From Sphingobium sp. (GTDB lineage Bacteria; Pseudomonadota; Alphaproteobacteria; Sphingomonadales; Sphingomonadaceae): a DNA stretch of 58,840 bases. The notes below the pieces were generated by a model. It had not been told where the DNA came from. It saw nothing but the letters and a program-made list of their open reading frames with translations, and made no database searches. Shown here piece after piece: positions 42,927 through 51,392 of this stretch (within the stretch, counting starts at the first letter, position 1; every line of letters begins with the position of its first letter). The translations under genes were made by a program, and so were the position numbers. The stretch is taken from the NCBI RefSeq assembly GCF_003248505.1, contig NZ_QFOA01000015.1, forward strand, positions 1 to 58,840, given 5' to 3'.

Positions 42927-44327
42927 ATGGCAGTAGCAATCGCGGCGCTATCTCTCATCCTGCTGATGATCGCAGCCTATCGGGGGATGAGCGTCATCTT
43001 GATGGCCCCGCTGCTGGCCATGCTGGCGGTATTTCTGACCGATCCGGCAGCGGTGCCGACGGCATTTTCCGGCCTGTTCATGGAAAAGGTCGCAAGCTTC
43101 CTCAAGCTCTATTTCCCGGTGTTTCTGCTGGGCGCGCTGTTCGGAAAGCTGGTCGAGATTTCGGGGTTTTCCCGCGCGATCGTGACGGCGGTGATCGGCG
43201 TGGTGGGTACGGCGCGCGCCATTCCCGCCATCATGATCGTAACGGCACTGCTCACCTACGGCGGCGTATCCGTGTTCGTCGCGGTCTTTGCCGTCTATCC
43301 GTTCGCAGCGGAGATGTTCCGCCGGGGCGACATCCCCAAGCGGCTGGTGCCAGCGACCATCGGCCTTGGCGCCATCACCTTCACCATGGATGCGCTTCCG
43401 GGTACGCCGCAGATTCAGAATATCATCCCCACCAGCTTCTTCGGCACTACGACCTGGGCCGCGCCGGTGCTCGGCAGCATCGGATCTCTATGTATCGTCG
43501 CCATGGGACTTGCGTATCTGGGCTGGCGGCGGCGGTCGCTGATGGCGGCGGGCGAAGGCTATGGCGCGCCCGAAACGCTGGTGAACGAGCCGGAGCTTGT
43601 CGAGGGGGGCGGGCGCGTTCATCCGATCGTCGCCTTGCTTCCGCTGTTGGTCGTAGGCCTCGGCAATCTGGCGCTCACATTCCTGATTCCGCGATGGTTG
43701 CCGCAGGAGGCGGTGTCATTGTCGCTCCCAGGCATGGCCGAACCCGTGTCCGTCAAGGTGGCGCAGGTCGCCGCGCTCTGGGCGGTAGAAGGCGCGCTGC
43801 TGGCCGGCATAGCGACGATCCTGCTGTTCGCATTCGGGACCGTGGCACAGCGCTTTGCCGAAGGATCGAAGGCGGCGGTCGGCGGGGCTCTGCTTGCGGG
43901 TATGAATACGGCGGTCGAATATGGGTTCGGCGCAGTAATCGCCGCCTTGCCAGGCTTCCTGATCGTCAAGGACGCTCTGCGTGCCATTCCCAATCCGCTC
44001 GTCAACGAAGCGATCACCGTCACCTCGCTCGCGGGCATTACGGGATCGGCATCGGGCGGACTGTCGATTGCGCTCGCCGCGATGGCGGACCAGTTCATGG
44101 CGGTGGGCGACGCTGCCGGCATATCGCGCGAAGTGCTGCATAGGATCGCGTCGATGGCGTCGGGCGGCATGGACAGCCTGCCGCACAACGGGGCTGTCAT
44201 CACGCTGCTCGCAGTGACGGGGCTGACGCACCGGCAGGCCTACAAGGATATTTTCGCACTGACACTGATCAAAACGCTGACCGTCTTTATCGTGATTGCC
44301 GTGTTCTACCTGACGGGGCTTGTTTAG
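42927..44327 (+). CDS. GntP-family permease (gluconate/organic acid transporter)
   Basis: A 466-residue inner-membrane transporter with about 12-14 helices. The pattern of GntP proteins is seen in AAYRGMSVILMAPLLAMLAV, LLGALFGKLVEISGFSRAI, GGVSVFVAVFAVYPFAAEMFRR, FTMDALPGTPQIQNIIPTSFFGT and GMDSLPHNGAVITLL. The start at 42927 is fixed by AAGGAG 8 nt upstream; the open frame to 42687 is not coding. Gluconate, 3-hydroxybutyrate or a related hydroxy acid are possible substrates. The neighbours (ribosomal genes, BLUF gene) do not narrow it. Confidence 0.85.
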   Translation: MAVAIAALSLILLMIAAYRGMSVILMAPLLAMLAVFLTDPAAVPTAFSGLFMEKVASFLKLYFPVFLLGALFGKLVEISGFSRAIVTAVIGVVGTARAIPAIMIVTALLTYGGVSVFVAVFAVYPFAAEMFRRGDIPKRLVPATIGLGAITFTMDALPGTPQIQNIIPTSFFGTTTWAAPVLGSIGSLCIVAMGLAYLGWRRRSLMAAGEGYGAPETLVNEPELVEGGGRVHPIVALLPLLVVGLGNLALTFLIPRWLPQEAVSLSLPGMAEPVSVKVAQVAALWAVEGALLAGIATILLFAFGTVAQRFAEGSKAAVGGALLAGMNTAVEYGFGAVIAALPGFLIVKDALRAIPNPLVNEAITVTSLAGITGSASGGLSIALAAMADQFMAVGDAAGISREVLHRIASMASGGMDSLPHNGAVITLLAVTGLTHRQAYKDIFALTLIKTLTVFIVIAVFYLTGLV

Positions 44328-44725
44328 CCCCGGTGCATTTCCGCCGATCCGAGGAAATGCGCACGGGTCGAAGGACCTGCCTGGTCGAGCAGCGCAGCGA
44401 CCTTGTCGCGCAACTGTTCCGACGGGCGCGCAGCGTCGTCATAGGCCATGCCCCAGTTGCCGAACTCCCTTGCCGGGACGCTGCCCTCGCGGAGCTTGAC
44501 GATCGCCCCGTGGCGAGGGTCTTTCGCGATACGCGTGTAGATGCGGTCGACAGCGTCCCTGGGCCCCTCAAGAACCTGAAGGAAGCGCTTGCTGTTAAAC
44601 AGCAGCAGGCCAGTCACATCGTCCACGCGGTTGCGTCGGGCCGATCCCAGCGCGATTTCCGCGCAATCCACGGATGAAACTGCGGTAGTGGCGCTGCTTA
44701 TATACATGATCTGGTGCACGGACAT
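44324..44725 (-). CDS. BLUF-domain blue-light sensor
   Basis: A 133-residue flavin photoreceptor made of a BLUF domain plus about 35 extra C-terminal residues. The FAD-site residues are all present: Tyr8, Asn32, Gln50, Trp91 and Met93 lie exactly 13 positions before Tyr21, Asn45, Gln63, Trp104 and Met106 of AppA. Other marks are VTGLLLFNSKRFLQVLEG and IAKDPRH. No output domain is attached, so signalling would go through a partner protein or via oligomer change. The ATG at 44725 gives the normal BLUF N-terminus. Its stop overlaps the convergent gntP stop by 4 nt. Confidence 0.92.
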   Translation of the reverse strand: MSVHQIMYISSATTAVSSVDCAEIALGSARRNRVDDVTGLLLFNSKRFLQVLEGPRDAVDRIYTRIAKDPRHGAIVKLREGSVPAREFGNWGMAYDDAARPSEQLRDKVAALLDQAGPSTRAHFLGSAEMHRG

Positions 44726-44819
44726 GCATGTTCCTGTTATTTCCATGTCCCCCGACACGGCACAGGACATAGCTTGCAAATAGTTGATAATTCGTAGTTA
44801 ATCCAGATCAAGCGCCCGC

Positions 44820-44851
44820 CGCCCCGAAGCCGAAAGACGGGCGTCGGGGCG
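44820..44851 (-). terminator. Hairpin after the RcnB-like gene (possible terminator)
   Basis: CGCCCCGA (44820-44827) pairs perfectly with TCGGGGCG (44844-44851) around 16 bases that can form a further short stem. It lies 26 nt past the stop of the minus-strand RcnB-like gene. No run of T follows, so an intrinsic terminator is only a possibility. Confidence 0.4.
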
Positions 44852-44876
44852 ACGAGTGCAGGTGGCGAACCCGATC

Positions 44877-45254
44877 TTAGCGAAGGGCGCTGCCGATGAC
44901 GGCGCCGATGATGCCGCTGCTGAGAGCGACAAGGACGGCGTCGTTGCCCGACCTGACCCAGTGATAGCCACGCGGCGGGGCGTTCAGGCGATAGTCGCGG
45001 TAGTTGTTGATCACGCGATAATTGGTCGCATAGCGCCGGTCGAAGCGCTGACCCTTCGCCCAGCGGCGATGCGTATCCTTGCGCACGACGGTCTGCTTTT
45101 TGACGACGGTACGGCCATTGGGCTTCTGCTTCACCACGGTGCGGGTGACCTGCTGGCGATGGGGGCCATAGGTCTGGGCCTGCGCCTGAGCGGTCACGAT
45201 CGGGCCTGCGATCATGGTGGTGGCGGTCAGGGCCATGATGATTTTCCTGAACAT
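44877..45254 (-). CDS. RcnB-family periplasmic protein
   Basis: A 125-residue exported protein. MFRKIIMALTATTMIAGPIVTAQAQA is a signal peptide. A basic linker follows, with Thr-Val-Val repeats (RTVVKQKPNGRTVVKKQTVV). The C-terminal part, YRVINNYRDYRLNAPPRGYHWVRSGNDAVLV, then IIGAVIGSAL, is the RcnB domain. In E. coli RcnB shapes nickel/cobalt homeostasis, but sphingomonads carry many paralogues with unknown roles. ATG 45254 follows AAGGAG; the longer frame is unsupported. A strong hairpin lies in the leader. Confidence 0.85.
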   Translation of the reverse strand: MFRKIIMALTATTMIAGPIVTAQAQAQTYGPHRQQVTRTVVKQKPNGRTVVKKQTVVRKDTHRRWAKGQRFDRRYATNYRVINNYRDYRLNAPPRGYHWVRSGNDAVLVALSSGIIGAVIGSALR

Positions 45255-45269
45255 GTCTTGCTCCTTGTC

Positions 45270-45307
45270 CTCTGTGTCGGGCGCCGTTCCCGGCGTCGAA
45301 CACAGAG
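45270..45307 (-). promoter_or_regulatory. Strong 5' leader hairpin with GGAA loop before the RcnB-like gene
   Basis: On the minus strand the arms CTCTGTGTTCGACGCCG and CGGCGCCCGACACAGAG pair over 17 positions with two mismatches and one G-U, closed by a GGAA (GNRA) loop. The structure ends 5 nt before the AAGGAG ribosome site of the RcnB-like gene. No T-run follows, so it is unlikely to be a terminator for the upstream macB gene. A translational control element or mRNA-stability hairpin is a plausible role. Confidence 0.6.
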
Positions 45308-45372
45308 TTAGGAAGCAATTGTAACGAGCCTGTCCCAGGCGATCACAAAGAATGTCGGAAAATGTATCAAGG

Positions 45373-46578
45373 TCATTCGTGGCGCAGTGCATCGATGGGA
45401 TTGAGCGCAGCCGCCCGGCGCGCCGGGAAATAGCCAAATACCACGCCGATGGCCGCTGAAAACAGGAAGGCGATGAGGTTCACGCGCAGGCCGAACAGGA
45501 ACGGCACCTTCATCAGCGGCGCGATGGCGAGCGAGGCGGCAAGCGCCAGCAGTAGCCCGATCAGCCCGCCAAGACAAGACAGGACGATCGCTTCCACCAG
45601 AAACTGGAGCAGTACCTCGCGCGCGACAGCCCCAATGGCGAGCCGAATGCCGATTTCGCGCGTCCGCTCCGTCACCGACACCAGCATGATGTTCATGATG
45701 CCGATGCCGCCCACCAGCAGGGATATGGCAGCGACCGCACCCACGATCTGCGTCAGGATGGTGGTCGTTCCTGTCAGCGTGTCGCTGATCTGCTTGGTGT
45801 CGAAGACGTTGAAATTGTCCTCCGAACCCGGTTTGATCTTGCGCCGTTCGCGCATCAATTCCTCAAGGCTCGTCTGCACGGTGCTGGTGTCGTAGGCGTC
45901 GTCCACCGCGACCATGATCTGGCTGATGTCGCGGTCGCCGGTGAAACGGCGCTGCACGAACTTGATCGGCATGACGACGACATCGTCCTGATCGCCGAAG
46001 CCGCCCTGGCCCCGCGTCGCCAGAACGCCGATCACCTGACAGGAAACGCCCTTGATGCGCATGCGCTTGCCGACCGGCTCCGCTCCCTGGAACAGGTTGG
46101 TGCGCACCGTATTGCCGATGATGCAGGCGGCGCGGCCTGCTTCCTCCTCGTCGGGAAGGAAGAGGCGACCGTCCGCCACCTTCCACTGTTGCACTTCGGA
46201 ATAGGTGGAGGTGGTGCCGTAGACGGTGGTCGACCAGTTGTTGCCTTCGTAGATCGCCGTGCCGCTCGATTGCACGACCGGCGCGACGGCGCGCACGCCG
46301 GTGAGCTGGTTTTCGATGGCGGTGAGGTCGCCTTCCTTGAAGTCGGGCGGGCGCGGGCCGCCTCCGCCGCGACCGAAACCCTGTCCCGGACGCAGTTGAA
46401 GCACGTTCGCGCCAAGCGAGCTGATCTGTTCGCGCACGGCCGCGGTGGCTCCGTTGCCGAGCGTCACCATCGTCACCACCGCCGCCACGCCGATGATGAT
46501 GCCGAGCGTCGTCAAAAAGCTGCGCAGCTTGTGCCGATTGATCGCGCGAAAGGCGAGGATGACGGTAGTCCCCAGCAT
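45373..46578 (-). CDS. MacB-type ABC transporter permease (stand-alone)
   Basis: A 401-residue permease of the MacB/LolC type: one N-terminal helix (AINRHKLRSFLTTLGIIIGVAAVVTMVTLG), a large periplasmic domain with a Gly-rich segment (FGRGGGGPRPPD), and three C-terminal helices (VAAISLLVGGIGIMNIMLVSVTERTREIGIRLAIGA and later). E. coli MacB has this part fused to its ATPase; here the ATPase is a separate upstream gene. ATG 46578 is 1 nt after the ATPase stop with GGAGT upstream; an overlapping ATG at 46599 is an alternative. It works with the MacA-like and TolC-like proteins of the same operon. Confidence 0.9.
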   Translation of the reverse strand: MLGTTVILAFRAINRHKLRSFLTTLGIIIGVAAVVTMVTLGNGATAAVREQISSLGANVLQLRPGQGFGRGGGGPRPPDFKEGDLTAIENQLTGVRAVAPVVQSSGTAIYEGNNWSTTVYGTTSTYSEVQQWKVADGRLFLPDEEEAGRAACIIGNTVRTNLFQGAEPVGKRMRIKGVSCQVIGVLATRGQGGFGDQDDVVVMPIKFVQRRFTGDRDISQIMVAVDDAYDTSTVQTSLEELMRERRKIKPGSEDNFNVFDTKQISDTLTGTTTILTQIVGAVAAISLLVGGIGIMNIMLVSVTERTREIGIRLAIGAVAREVLLQFLVEAIVLSCLGGLIGLLLALAASLAIAPLMKVPFLFGLRVNLIAFLFSAAIGVVFGYFPARRAAALNPIDALRHE

Positions 46579-46579
46579 G

Positions 46580-47281
46580 TCAGGTCGCCACTCCTTCATC
46601 GATGCGTTCGACCAGCCCGTCTTTGAAATGCACGATGGTGCGGGCATAAGCGGCCATGTCGGGTTCGTGCGTTACCATGAGAACGGTGATGCCGCTGTTG
46701 CGATTGAGGTCGGTCAGCAATTGCATGATTTCGACCGATCGTTCCGAATCGAGATTGCCGGTCGGTTCGTCGGCCAGCAGCACGTCGGGCTGAGTCACGA
46801 TGGCGCGCGCGATGGCGACGCGCTGTTGCTGACCGCCGGACAGTTCGGCAGGGGTGTGATCCCACCATTGCCTGAGGCCCACCTTGTCGAGCGCGGCCAT
46901 GCCCATGTCGTAACGCTGCTTTTTGTCCTCGCCGCGATAGAGGAGGGGCAATTCGACATTTTCCAGCGCGGTGGTGCGTGAAAGCAGGTTGAAGCCCTGA
47001 AAAACAAAGCCGAGATAGCGCCGTCGCAGGAGGGCGCGCTGGTCGCGATCCAGCGTTTCGACATGACGCCCCTTGAAGAGGAATTCGCCGCCCGACGGCA
47101 CATCGAGGCAACCGAGAATATTCATCGTTGTGGACTTGCCCGATCCCGAAGGACCCATAACCGCGACGAAGTCACCCGCCGCAATGTCGAGGTCGATGCC
47201 TTTCAGGGCCTGAAACGCGGTCGGTCCTTCGCCATAGACCTTGGTGACGCCGCGCAGTGCGATGATCGGATCGGTCTTCAT
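46580..47281 (-). CDS. MacB-type ABC transporter ATP-binding protein
   Basis: A 233-residue ATPase of the MacB/LolD class. Walker A is MGPSGSGKSTTMNILG, the signature LSGGQQQRVAIARA, Walker B VLLADEPTGNLDS and the switch histidine lies in LMVTHEPDMAAY. RRRYLGFVFQGFNLL is the class-specific Q-loop. It lies 6 nt after the MacA-like gene and 1 nt before the permease gene. It powers export of a substrate, likely an antibiotic, peptide or siderophore, that cannot be named from sequence. Confidence 0.93.
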   Translation of the reverse strand: MKTDPIIALRGVTKVYGEGPTAFQALKGIDLDIAAGDFVAVMGPSGSGKSTTMNILGCLDVPSGGEFLFKGRHVETLDRDQRALLRRRYLGFVFQGFNLLSRTTALENVELPLLYRGEDKKQRYDMGMAALDKVGLRQWWDHTPAELSGGQQQRVAIARAIVTQPDVLLADEPTGNLDSERSVEIMQLLTDLNRNSGITVLMVTHEPDMAAYARTIVHFKDGLVERIDEGVAT

Positions 47282-47287
47282 AACGGA

Positions 47288-48808
47288 TCAGTTGCCTGTC
47301 CGACGCGCGTCGACGGGAGCGACAGGTGCCGTCTCCGGCGCGCGATCTCCACTATTGCCGAGCGTGCCGATGCTGGCAGGTTTGCCGTCCGCAGCAGGAT
47401 TGCGCCGCCGTTCGCCAGCGGGCGCAGCCTTTCGGTCGCCGCCCTGCTGGTCGCGCTGGTCTTCCGCCGGGGCTTCCTGCCCCTTGGCGAGTTGCCCCGT
47501 AATGACACGCATCCCGGGCTTGAGGTCGCCACCGGTCACCGCGGTGCGTGCGCCGTCGCTCGCACCTATAACGACTTGGATGGGCTTTGGATTGCCGTCT
47601 TCGCCCACGACATAGACAGTCTGGCTGCTGCCTGCGCCGAAATTGACCTGCCGGTTTCCGCCGCCCCGGCGGAACCGGCGCGGTCCGGGGAGCACGCTGG
47701 CAATGCCGCCGCCCTGGCCGGCACCGCTGTCCGGCTTGAACCGCAGCGCACTGTTGGGGACCAGCAGCACGTCGCGCAATTCCTGCGTTACAATGTCGGC
47801 GGTGGCGGTCATGCCGGGGCGCAAGATTTCATCTTCGTTGTCGATGCTGAGAACGGCGGTGTAGGCGACGACCGCCCCGGTCGTGCTGGCCGCCGTGCTG
47901 CTGCCTGAGGACGAGGAGGTGGAACTGCTGCTGGACGCGTTCGACCCCACATTGACGCGAGTGACACGCGCAGGGAAAGTCCGACCGGGGAAGGCATCGA
48001 CCGAGAAGGTCGCAGCCTGCCCTTCCTTAACCTGGCCCACGTCCGCCTCATCCACCGCGACTTCCACCTCCATCTTGGTAAGGTCCTCCGCGATGGTGAA
48101 GAGCACCGGCGCGTTGAAGGAGGCCGCGACCGTTTGGCCCGGTTCGATATCGCGCGACAGGACGACGCCGGTCACGGGCGATACGATCTGCGCGATCGAG
48201 AGGTTCGTCTGCGCGCTCGAAAGCTGGGCACGGGACACGCTGACCTGCGCCTGCGCCGCGCGCAGGGAGCCGAGCGCCGACTGATAGTTGGCACGGGCCG
48301 AATCAAGTTCCGTCTTCGCAGGTACACGACCGCCGGATAGGCGGAAGACATTCTCCTGCCGGTCGAGCGTCGCCTTGGCGAGCGCGACCTGCGCCTGCGC
48401 CTGCGCGACCTGAGCCTGGCTGGCGGCGACTTGTGCGCGGTTCTGGTTCACGGTGTCGACCAGCCTGCGCGTATCGAGTTCCGCAAGCCGTTGCCCTTTT
48501 GTCACGCGATCGTTCACGTCGACATAGACTGCCGTGATCTTGCCCGACTGTTCGGACCCTACATCGACCTGATTGACGGGCTTGAGATTTCCGGTCGCCG
48601 ATACGCTGACGGTCAGGTCGCCGGTGCGCACCTCGCGAGTGGCGTAATTGGGTTTCTCATCCCCCGAAAAGCATCGTGCGACGAGCAGGATCAGCAGGAC
48701 GAGTCCAAGGCCGATGACCCCACGTATCGCCCATTTACGCCAAGGCTTCTGAGGCTTCGCGCCGAGGAAATCGTCGAGGTCCTTGTCCGGGGTGATGTCA
48801 TTGCTCAT
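47288..48808 (-). CDS. MacA-like periplasmic adaptor subunit (HlyD family)
   Basis: A 506-residue membrane-fusion protein with an N-terminal anchor helix (WAIRGVIGLGLVLLILLVARCF), a lipoyl/barrel-sandwich region (VGSEQSGKITAVYVDVNDRVTKGQ), a long Ala/Gln-rich coiled coil (about 110-200) and beta-barrel domains. It is longer than usual owing to a Ser-rich run in the middle (about residues 287-310) and a C-terminal tail rich in Gln/Arg/Pro/Ala. It bridges the inner-membrane MacB pair and the outer-membrane channel. The start overlaps the channel-gene stop as ATGA. Confidence 0.9.
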   Translation of the reverse strand: MSNDITPDKDLDDFLGAKPQKPWRKWAIRGVIGLGLVLLILLVARCFSGDEKPNYATREVRTGDLTVSVSATGNLKPVNQVDVGSEQSGKITAVYVDVNDRVTKGQRLAELDTRRLVDTVNQNRAQVAASQAQVAQAQAQVALAKATLDRQENVFRLSGGRVPAKTELDSARANYQSALGSLRAAQAQVSVSRAQLSSAQTNLSIAQIVSPVTGVVLSRDIEPGQTVAASFNAPVLFTIAEDLTKMEVEVAVDEADVGQVKEGQAATFSVDAFPGRTFPARVTRVNVGSNASSSSSTSSSSGSSTAASTTGAVVAYTAVLSIDNEDEILRPGMTATADIVTQELRDVLLVPNSALRFKPDSGAGQGGGIASVLPGPRRFRRGGGNRQVNFGAGSSQTVYVVGEDGNPKPIQVVIGASDGARTAVTGGDLKPGMRVITGQLAKGQEAPAEDQRDQQGGDRKAAPAGERRRNPAADGKPASIGTLGNSGDRAPETAPVAPVDARRTGN

Positions 48809-50274
48809 CGGGGCTGGGTGTCCATGTTCTGCCAGCCGCCACCCAGCGCGTTATACAGCCGGGCGACGGCCAGAACCTCGTCGGATTGCGCTGACGCGAG
48901 GCTGTTGCGGGCGTTCAGCAAGGTGGATTCGCTGGTCAACAGCGTCTGAAAATCGATAAGACCCGCCTGATACTGACTGCGGGCAAGGATCGCGGCGTTG
49001 CCGGACGCGTCCAGCGCCGTAGCGAACTCGGCCTTTCGCGTGCGCGCGCTGGCAAGCTGTGCCATGGCGTTTTCTACGTCTTCCAGTGCGGTGAGAACCG
49101 TTTGTTTGTACGCGGCGAAGGCGGCGTCGGCCGCCGCTCGTTGCGACCGGACCTGCGACGCGGCGCGACCGCCATCGAAGATCAACTGTTGCACATTGCC
49201 GAAGATCCCGCCGGTGATGAGGCTGAACAGATCGCGAAACGCGTTTGACGTTGTACCGATATTTCCGCTGATGCCGAGGGCTGGATAAAGCTGCGCCTGC
49301 GCGACGCCGATCCGTGCGGTCGCGGCCGCCAGCGCCCGTTCCGCGCTGCGGACGTCCGGCCGCTGACGCAGCGTGTCGGCGGGGATGCCGGCAGCGATGG
49401 TCGTGGCCGCGGCGGGTATGGGGGCGGGGGTTTCCAGCGTTCGGGTCGCTTGCCCCGGCGCCTGTCCCGTCAGAACCGCGATACGGTTCAGGCTGCCGCG
49501 CAGGCTCGCCTCGAATTGCGGGATGGACGCGTTGGTCTGCGCCAGCTGTGCGCGCGCCTGCTGCTCGTCCAAGGACGACACCAGCCCTGCTTGCAGTCGC
49601 CAGCCAGCGATCCGGTAATTGTCCCCCTGCACCTTCTGCGTTTCGCGGGCGATGCGCAGTTGTTCCTGTGCGAGCCGTGCCTGCACGTAATTGGTGACGA
49701 GTTCCGAGATGATCGTCATGCGCACATTGGCGAGGTCGTATCCCGACGCTGCCAGATCGGCACGCGCCGCCTCGCGCCCACGCGCCAGCTCTCCGAACAG
49801 GTCGATCTGCCAGGTGGCGTTGACGCGGGCATTGTAGCTGCTCGACCAGTTGCCGCCGCCGCCGCCGATCGGGTTGCCGTTCGCGTCCAGCCGTCCGCCC
49901 GCGTCCTGGCTGCTGTAATTGCGGCCGCCGGTGGCCGAACCGTTCAGTTGAGGCAAAAAGGATGCGTTGGCCTGTACCAGGCTCTCGCGCGCCTGCCGCA
50001 GACGGGCCTGCGCCTGCACGATGTCGAGGTTGTTGGCGACCGCCGCATCGATCAGCGCGCTCAAGGCGGGGTCGTCAAGCCGCGTCCACCATCGGGCGAG
50101 GTCCGCCTCGCTCGGGACGGTCCCGCCGCTCGCGGTATAATAAGCGTCCGGTACGCCGAGCGCGCTTACCTGCGGCGCGTGATAGTCCGAACCTGCTGCG
50201 CATCCCGCCAGCAACAGAGCCGTCCCGCCGATCAGGAGCTTGCGATAACGCACCTTTTCCTTGCTCACTCTCAT
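48805..50274 (-). CDS. Outer-membrane efflux channel lipoprotein (NodT/OprM family)
   Basis: A TolC-like channel of about 489 residues. The signal peptide ends in a lipobox (LLIGGTALLLAGC), so the mature protein would be lipidated at Cys. Family marks include the ALIDAAVANNLDIVQAQARLRQAR and LNRIAVLTGQAPG segments and two long coiled-coil repeats. The start MRVSKEKVRYRK at 50274 is preferred to an upstream one at 50307 because it gives a normal signal peptide. First gene of the exporter operon. Confidence 0.92.
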   Translation of the reverse strand: MRVSKEKVRYRKLLIGGTALLLAGCAAGSDYHAPQVSALGVPDAYYTASGGTVPSEADLARWWTRLDDPALSALIDAAVANNLDIVQAQARLRQARESLVQANASFLPQLNGSATGGRNYSSQDAGGRLDANGNPIGGGGGNWSSSYNARVNATWQIDLFGELARGREAARADLAASGYDLANVRMTIISELVTNYVQARLAQEQLRIARETQKVQGDNYRIAGWRLQAGLVSSLDEQQARAQLAQTNASIPQFEASLRGSLNRIAVLTGQAPGQATRTLETPAPIPAAATTIAAGIPADTLRQRPDVRSAERALAAATARIGVAQAQLYPALGISGNIGTTSNAFRDLFSLITGGIFGNVQQLIFDGGRAASQVRSQRAAADAAFAAYKQTVLTALEDVENAMAQLASARTRKAEFATALDASGNAAILARSQYQAGLIDFQTLLTSESTLLNARNSLASAQSDEVLAVARLYNALGGGWQNMDTQPR

Positions 50275-50433
50275 CGTTAAAGGGGCCGCTTCACTTTCGC
50301 CCTGCACTGGGCGGGCGAGTTCAGCCTCTGACTGCCGCAGGCATATGTACGTCTCAACGACATTTATGTCTCAAAGTGTAACGATTGAAGAAACAGGCGC
50401 TTTGGGGAAGTGCCGCAGAAAAGGACGATAGGG

Positions 50434-51369
50434 ATGCGCGCATTTGTTTTTCCGGGGCAGGGCAGCCAGTCCGTAGGCATGGGCAAGGCGTTGGGCGATG
50501 CCAGTCCCGCCGCGCGCGAACTGTTTCAGGAGGTCGATGACGCCCTGTCGCAGCATTTGTTTCGCATCATGGTGGACGGGCCGGAAAGCGACCTTACCCT
50601 TACCGAAAATGCCCAGCCTGCGATTATGGCCAATGCGATCGCCACCTTGCGTGTGATGGAGAAGGAGGGCGGTTTCCGCCTGACCGAAAAGGGCGACTAT
50701 GTCGCTGGCCACAGCCTTGGCGAATATAGCGCCCTTTGTGCGGTCGATGCGTTCGACATCGGCACCACCGCGCGGCTTTTGAAATTGCGCGGACAGGCGA
50801 TGCAGGCCGCCGTGCCGGTGGGGCAGGGCGCGATGGCGGCGCTGTTGGGCGCGGACATCGATAAGGCTCAGGCGCTGGCGGACGCCGCCGCTCAGGGCGA
50901 AGTGTGCGCAGTCGCCAACGACAACGACCCGACGCAGGTCGTGATTTCAGGCCATAAAGGCGCGGTCGAGCGCGCCGTTGCGATGGTGAAGGATCATGGC
51001 ATCAAGCGCGCCGTGTTGCTTCCGGTTTCGGCGCCCTTCCACTGCCCGCTGATGCAGCCTGCCGCCGAAGCGATGGAAGCGGCATTGGGCAAGGCGACGA
51101 TGAACGCCCCGTTGCTGCCCGTTTACGCCAATGTCCTTGCCGCCCCGATTGCGGACCCGCAGGAGATCAAGGCACGGTTGGTCGAGCAGGTGACGGGCCG
51201 TGTCCGCTGGCGCGAATCCATCGCGGCGATGTGGGACGCAGGCGTAACCGACTTTGTCGAACTCGGTGGCAAGGTGCTAGGTCCCATGATCAAGCGGATT
51301 GCGCCCGACGCCACCGTGCGCAGCGTCATCACGATGGACGATATCGAAGCGGCGCTCGCCGCCTTCTGA
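50434..51369 (+). CDS. fabD: Malonyl-CoA:ACP transacylase
   Basis: Loads malonyl groups onto acyl carrier protein for fatty-acid synthesis. The 311-residue protein has FVFPGQGSQSVGMG at the N-terminus, the active-site Ser94 in AGHSLGEYSAL, Gln and Arg of the substrate pocket (KLRGQAMQ), and the catalytic His in SAPFHCPLM. The start at 50434 follows AAGGACGATAGGG. It is followed by fabG 23 nt downstream. Confidence 0.95.
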   Translation: MRAFVFPGQGSQSVGMGKALGDASPAARELFQEVDDALSQHLFRIMVDGPESDLTLTENAQPAIMANAIATLRVMEKEGGFRLTEKGDYVAGHSLGEYSALCAVDAFDIGTTARLLKLRGQAMQAAVPVGQGAMAALLGADIDKAQALADAAAQGEVCAVANDNDPTQVVISGHKGAVERAVAMVKDHGIKRAVLLPVSAPFHCPLMQPAAEAMEAALGKATMNAPLLPVYANVLAAPIADPQEIKARLVEQVTGRVRWRESIAAMWDAGVTDFVELGGKVLGPMIKRIAPDATVRSVITMDDIEAALAAF

Positions 51370-51392
51370 CCCGGAAAGAGGATTGTAAAACC

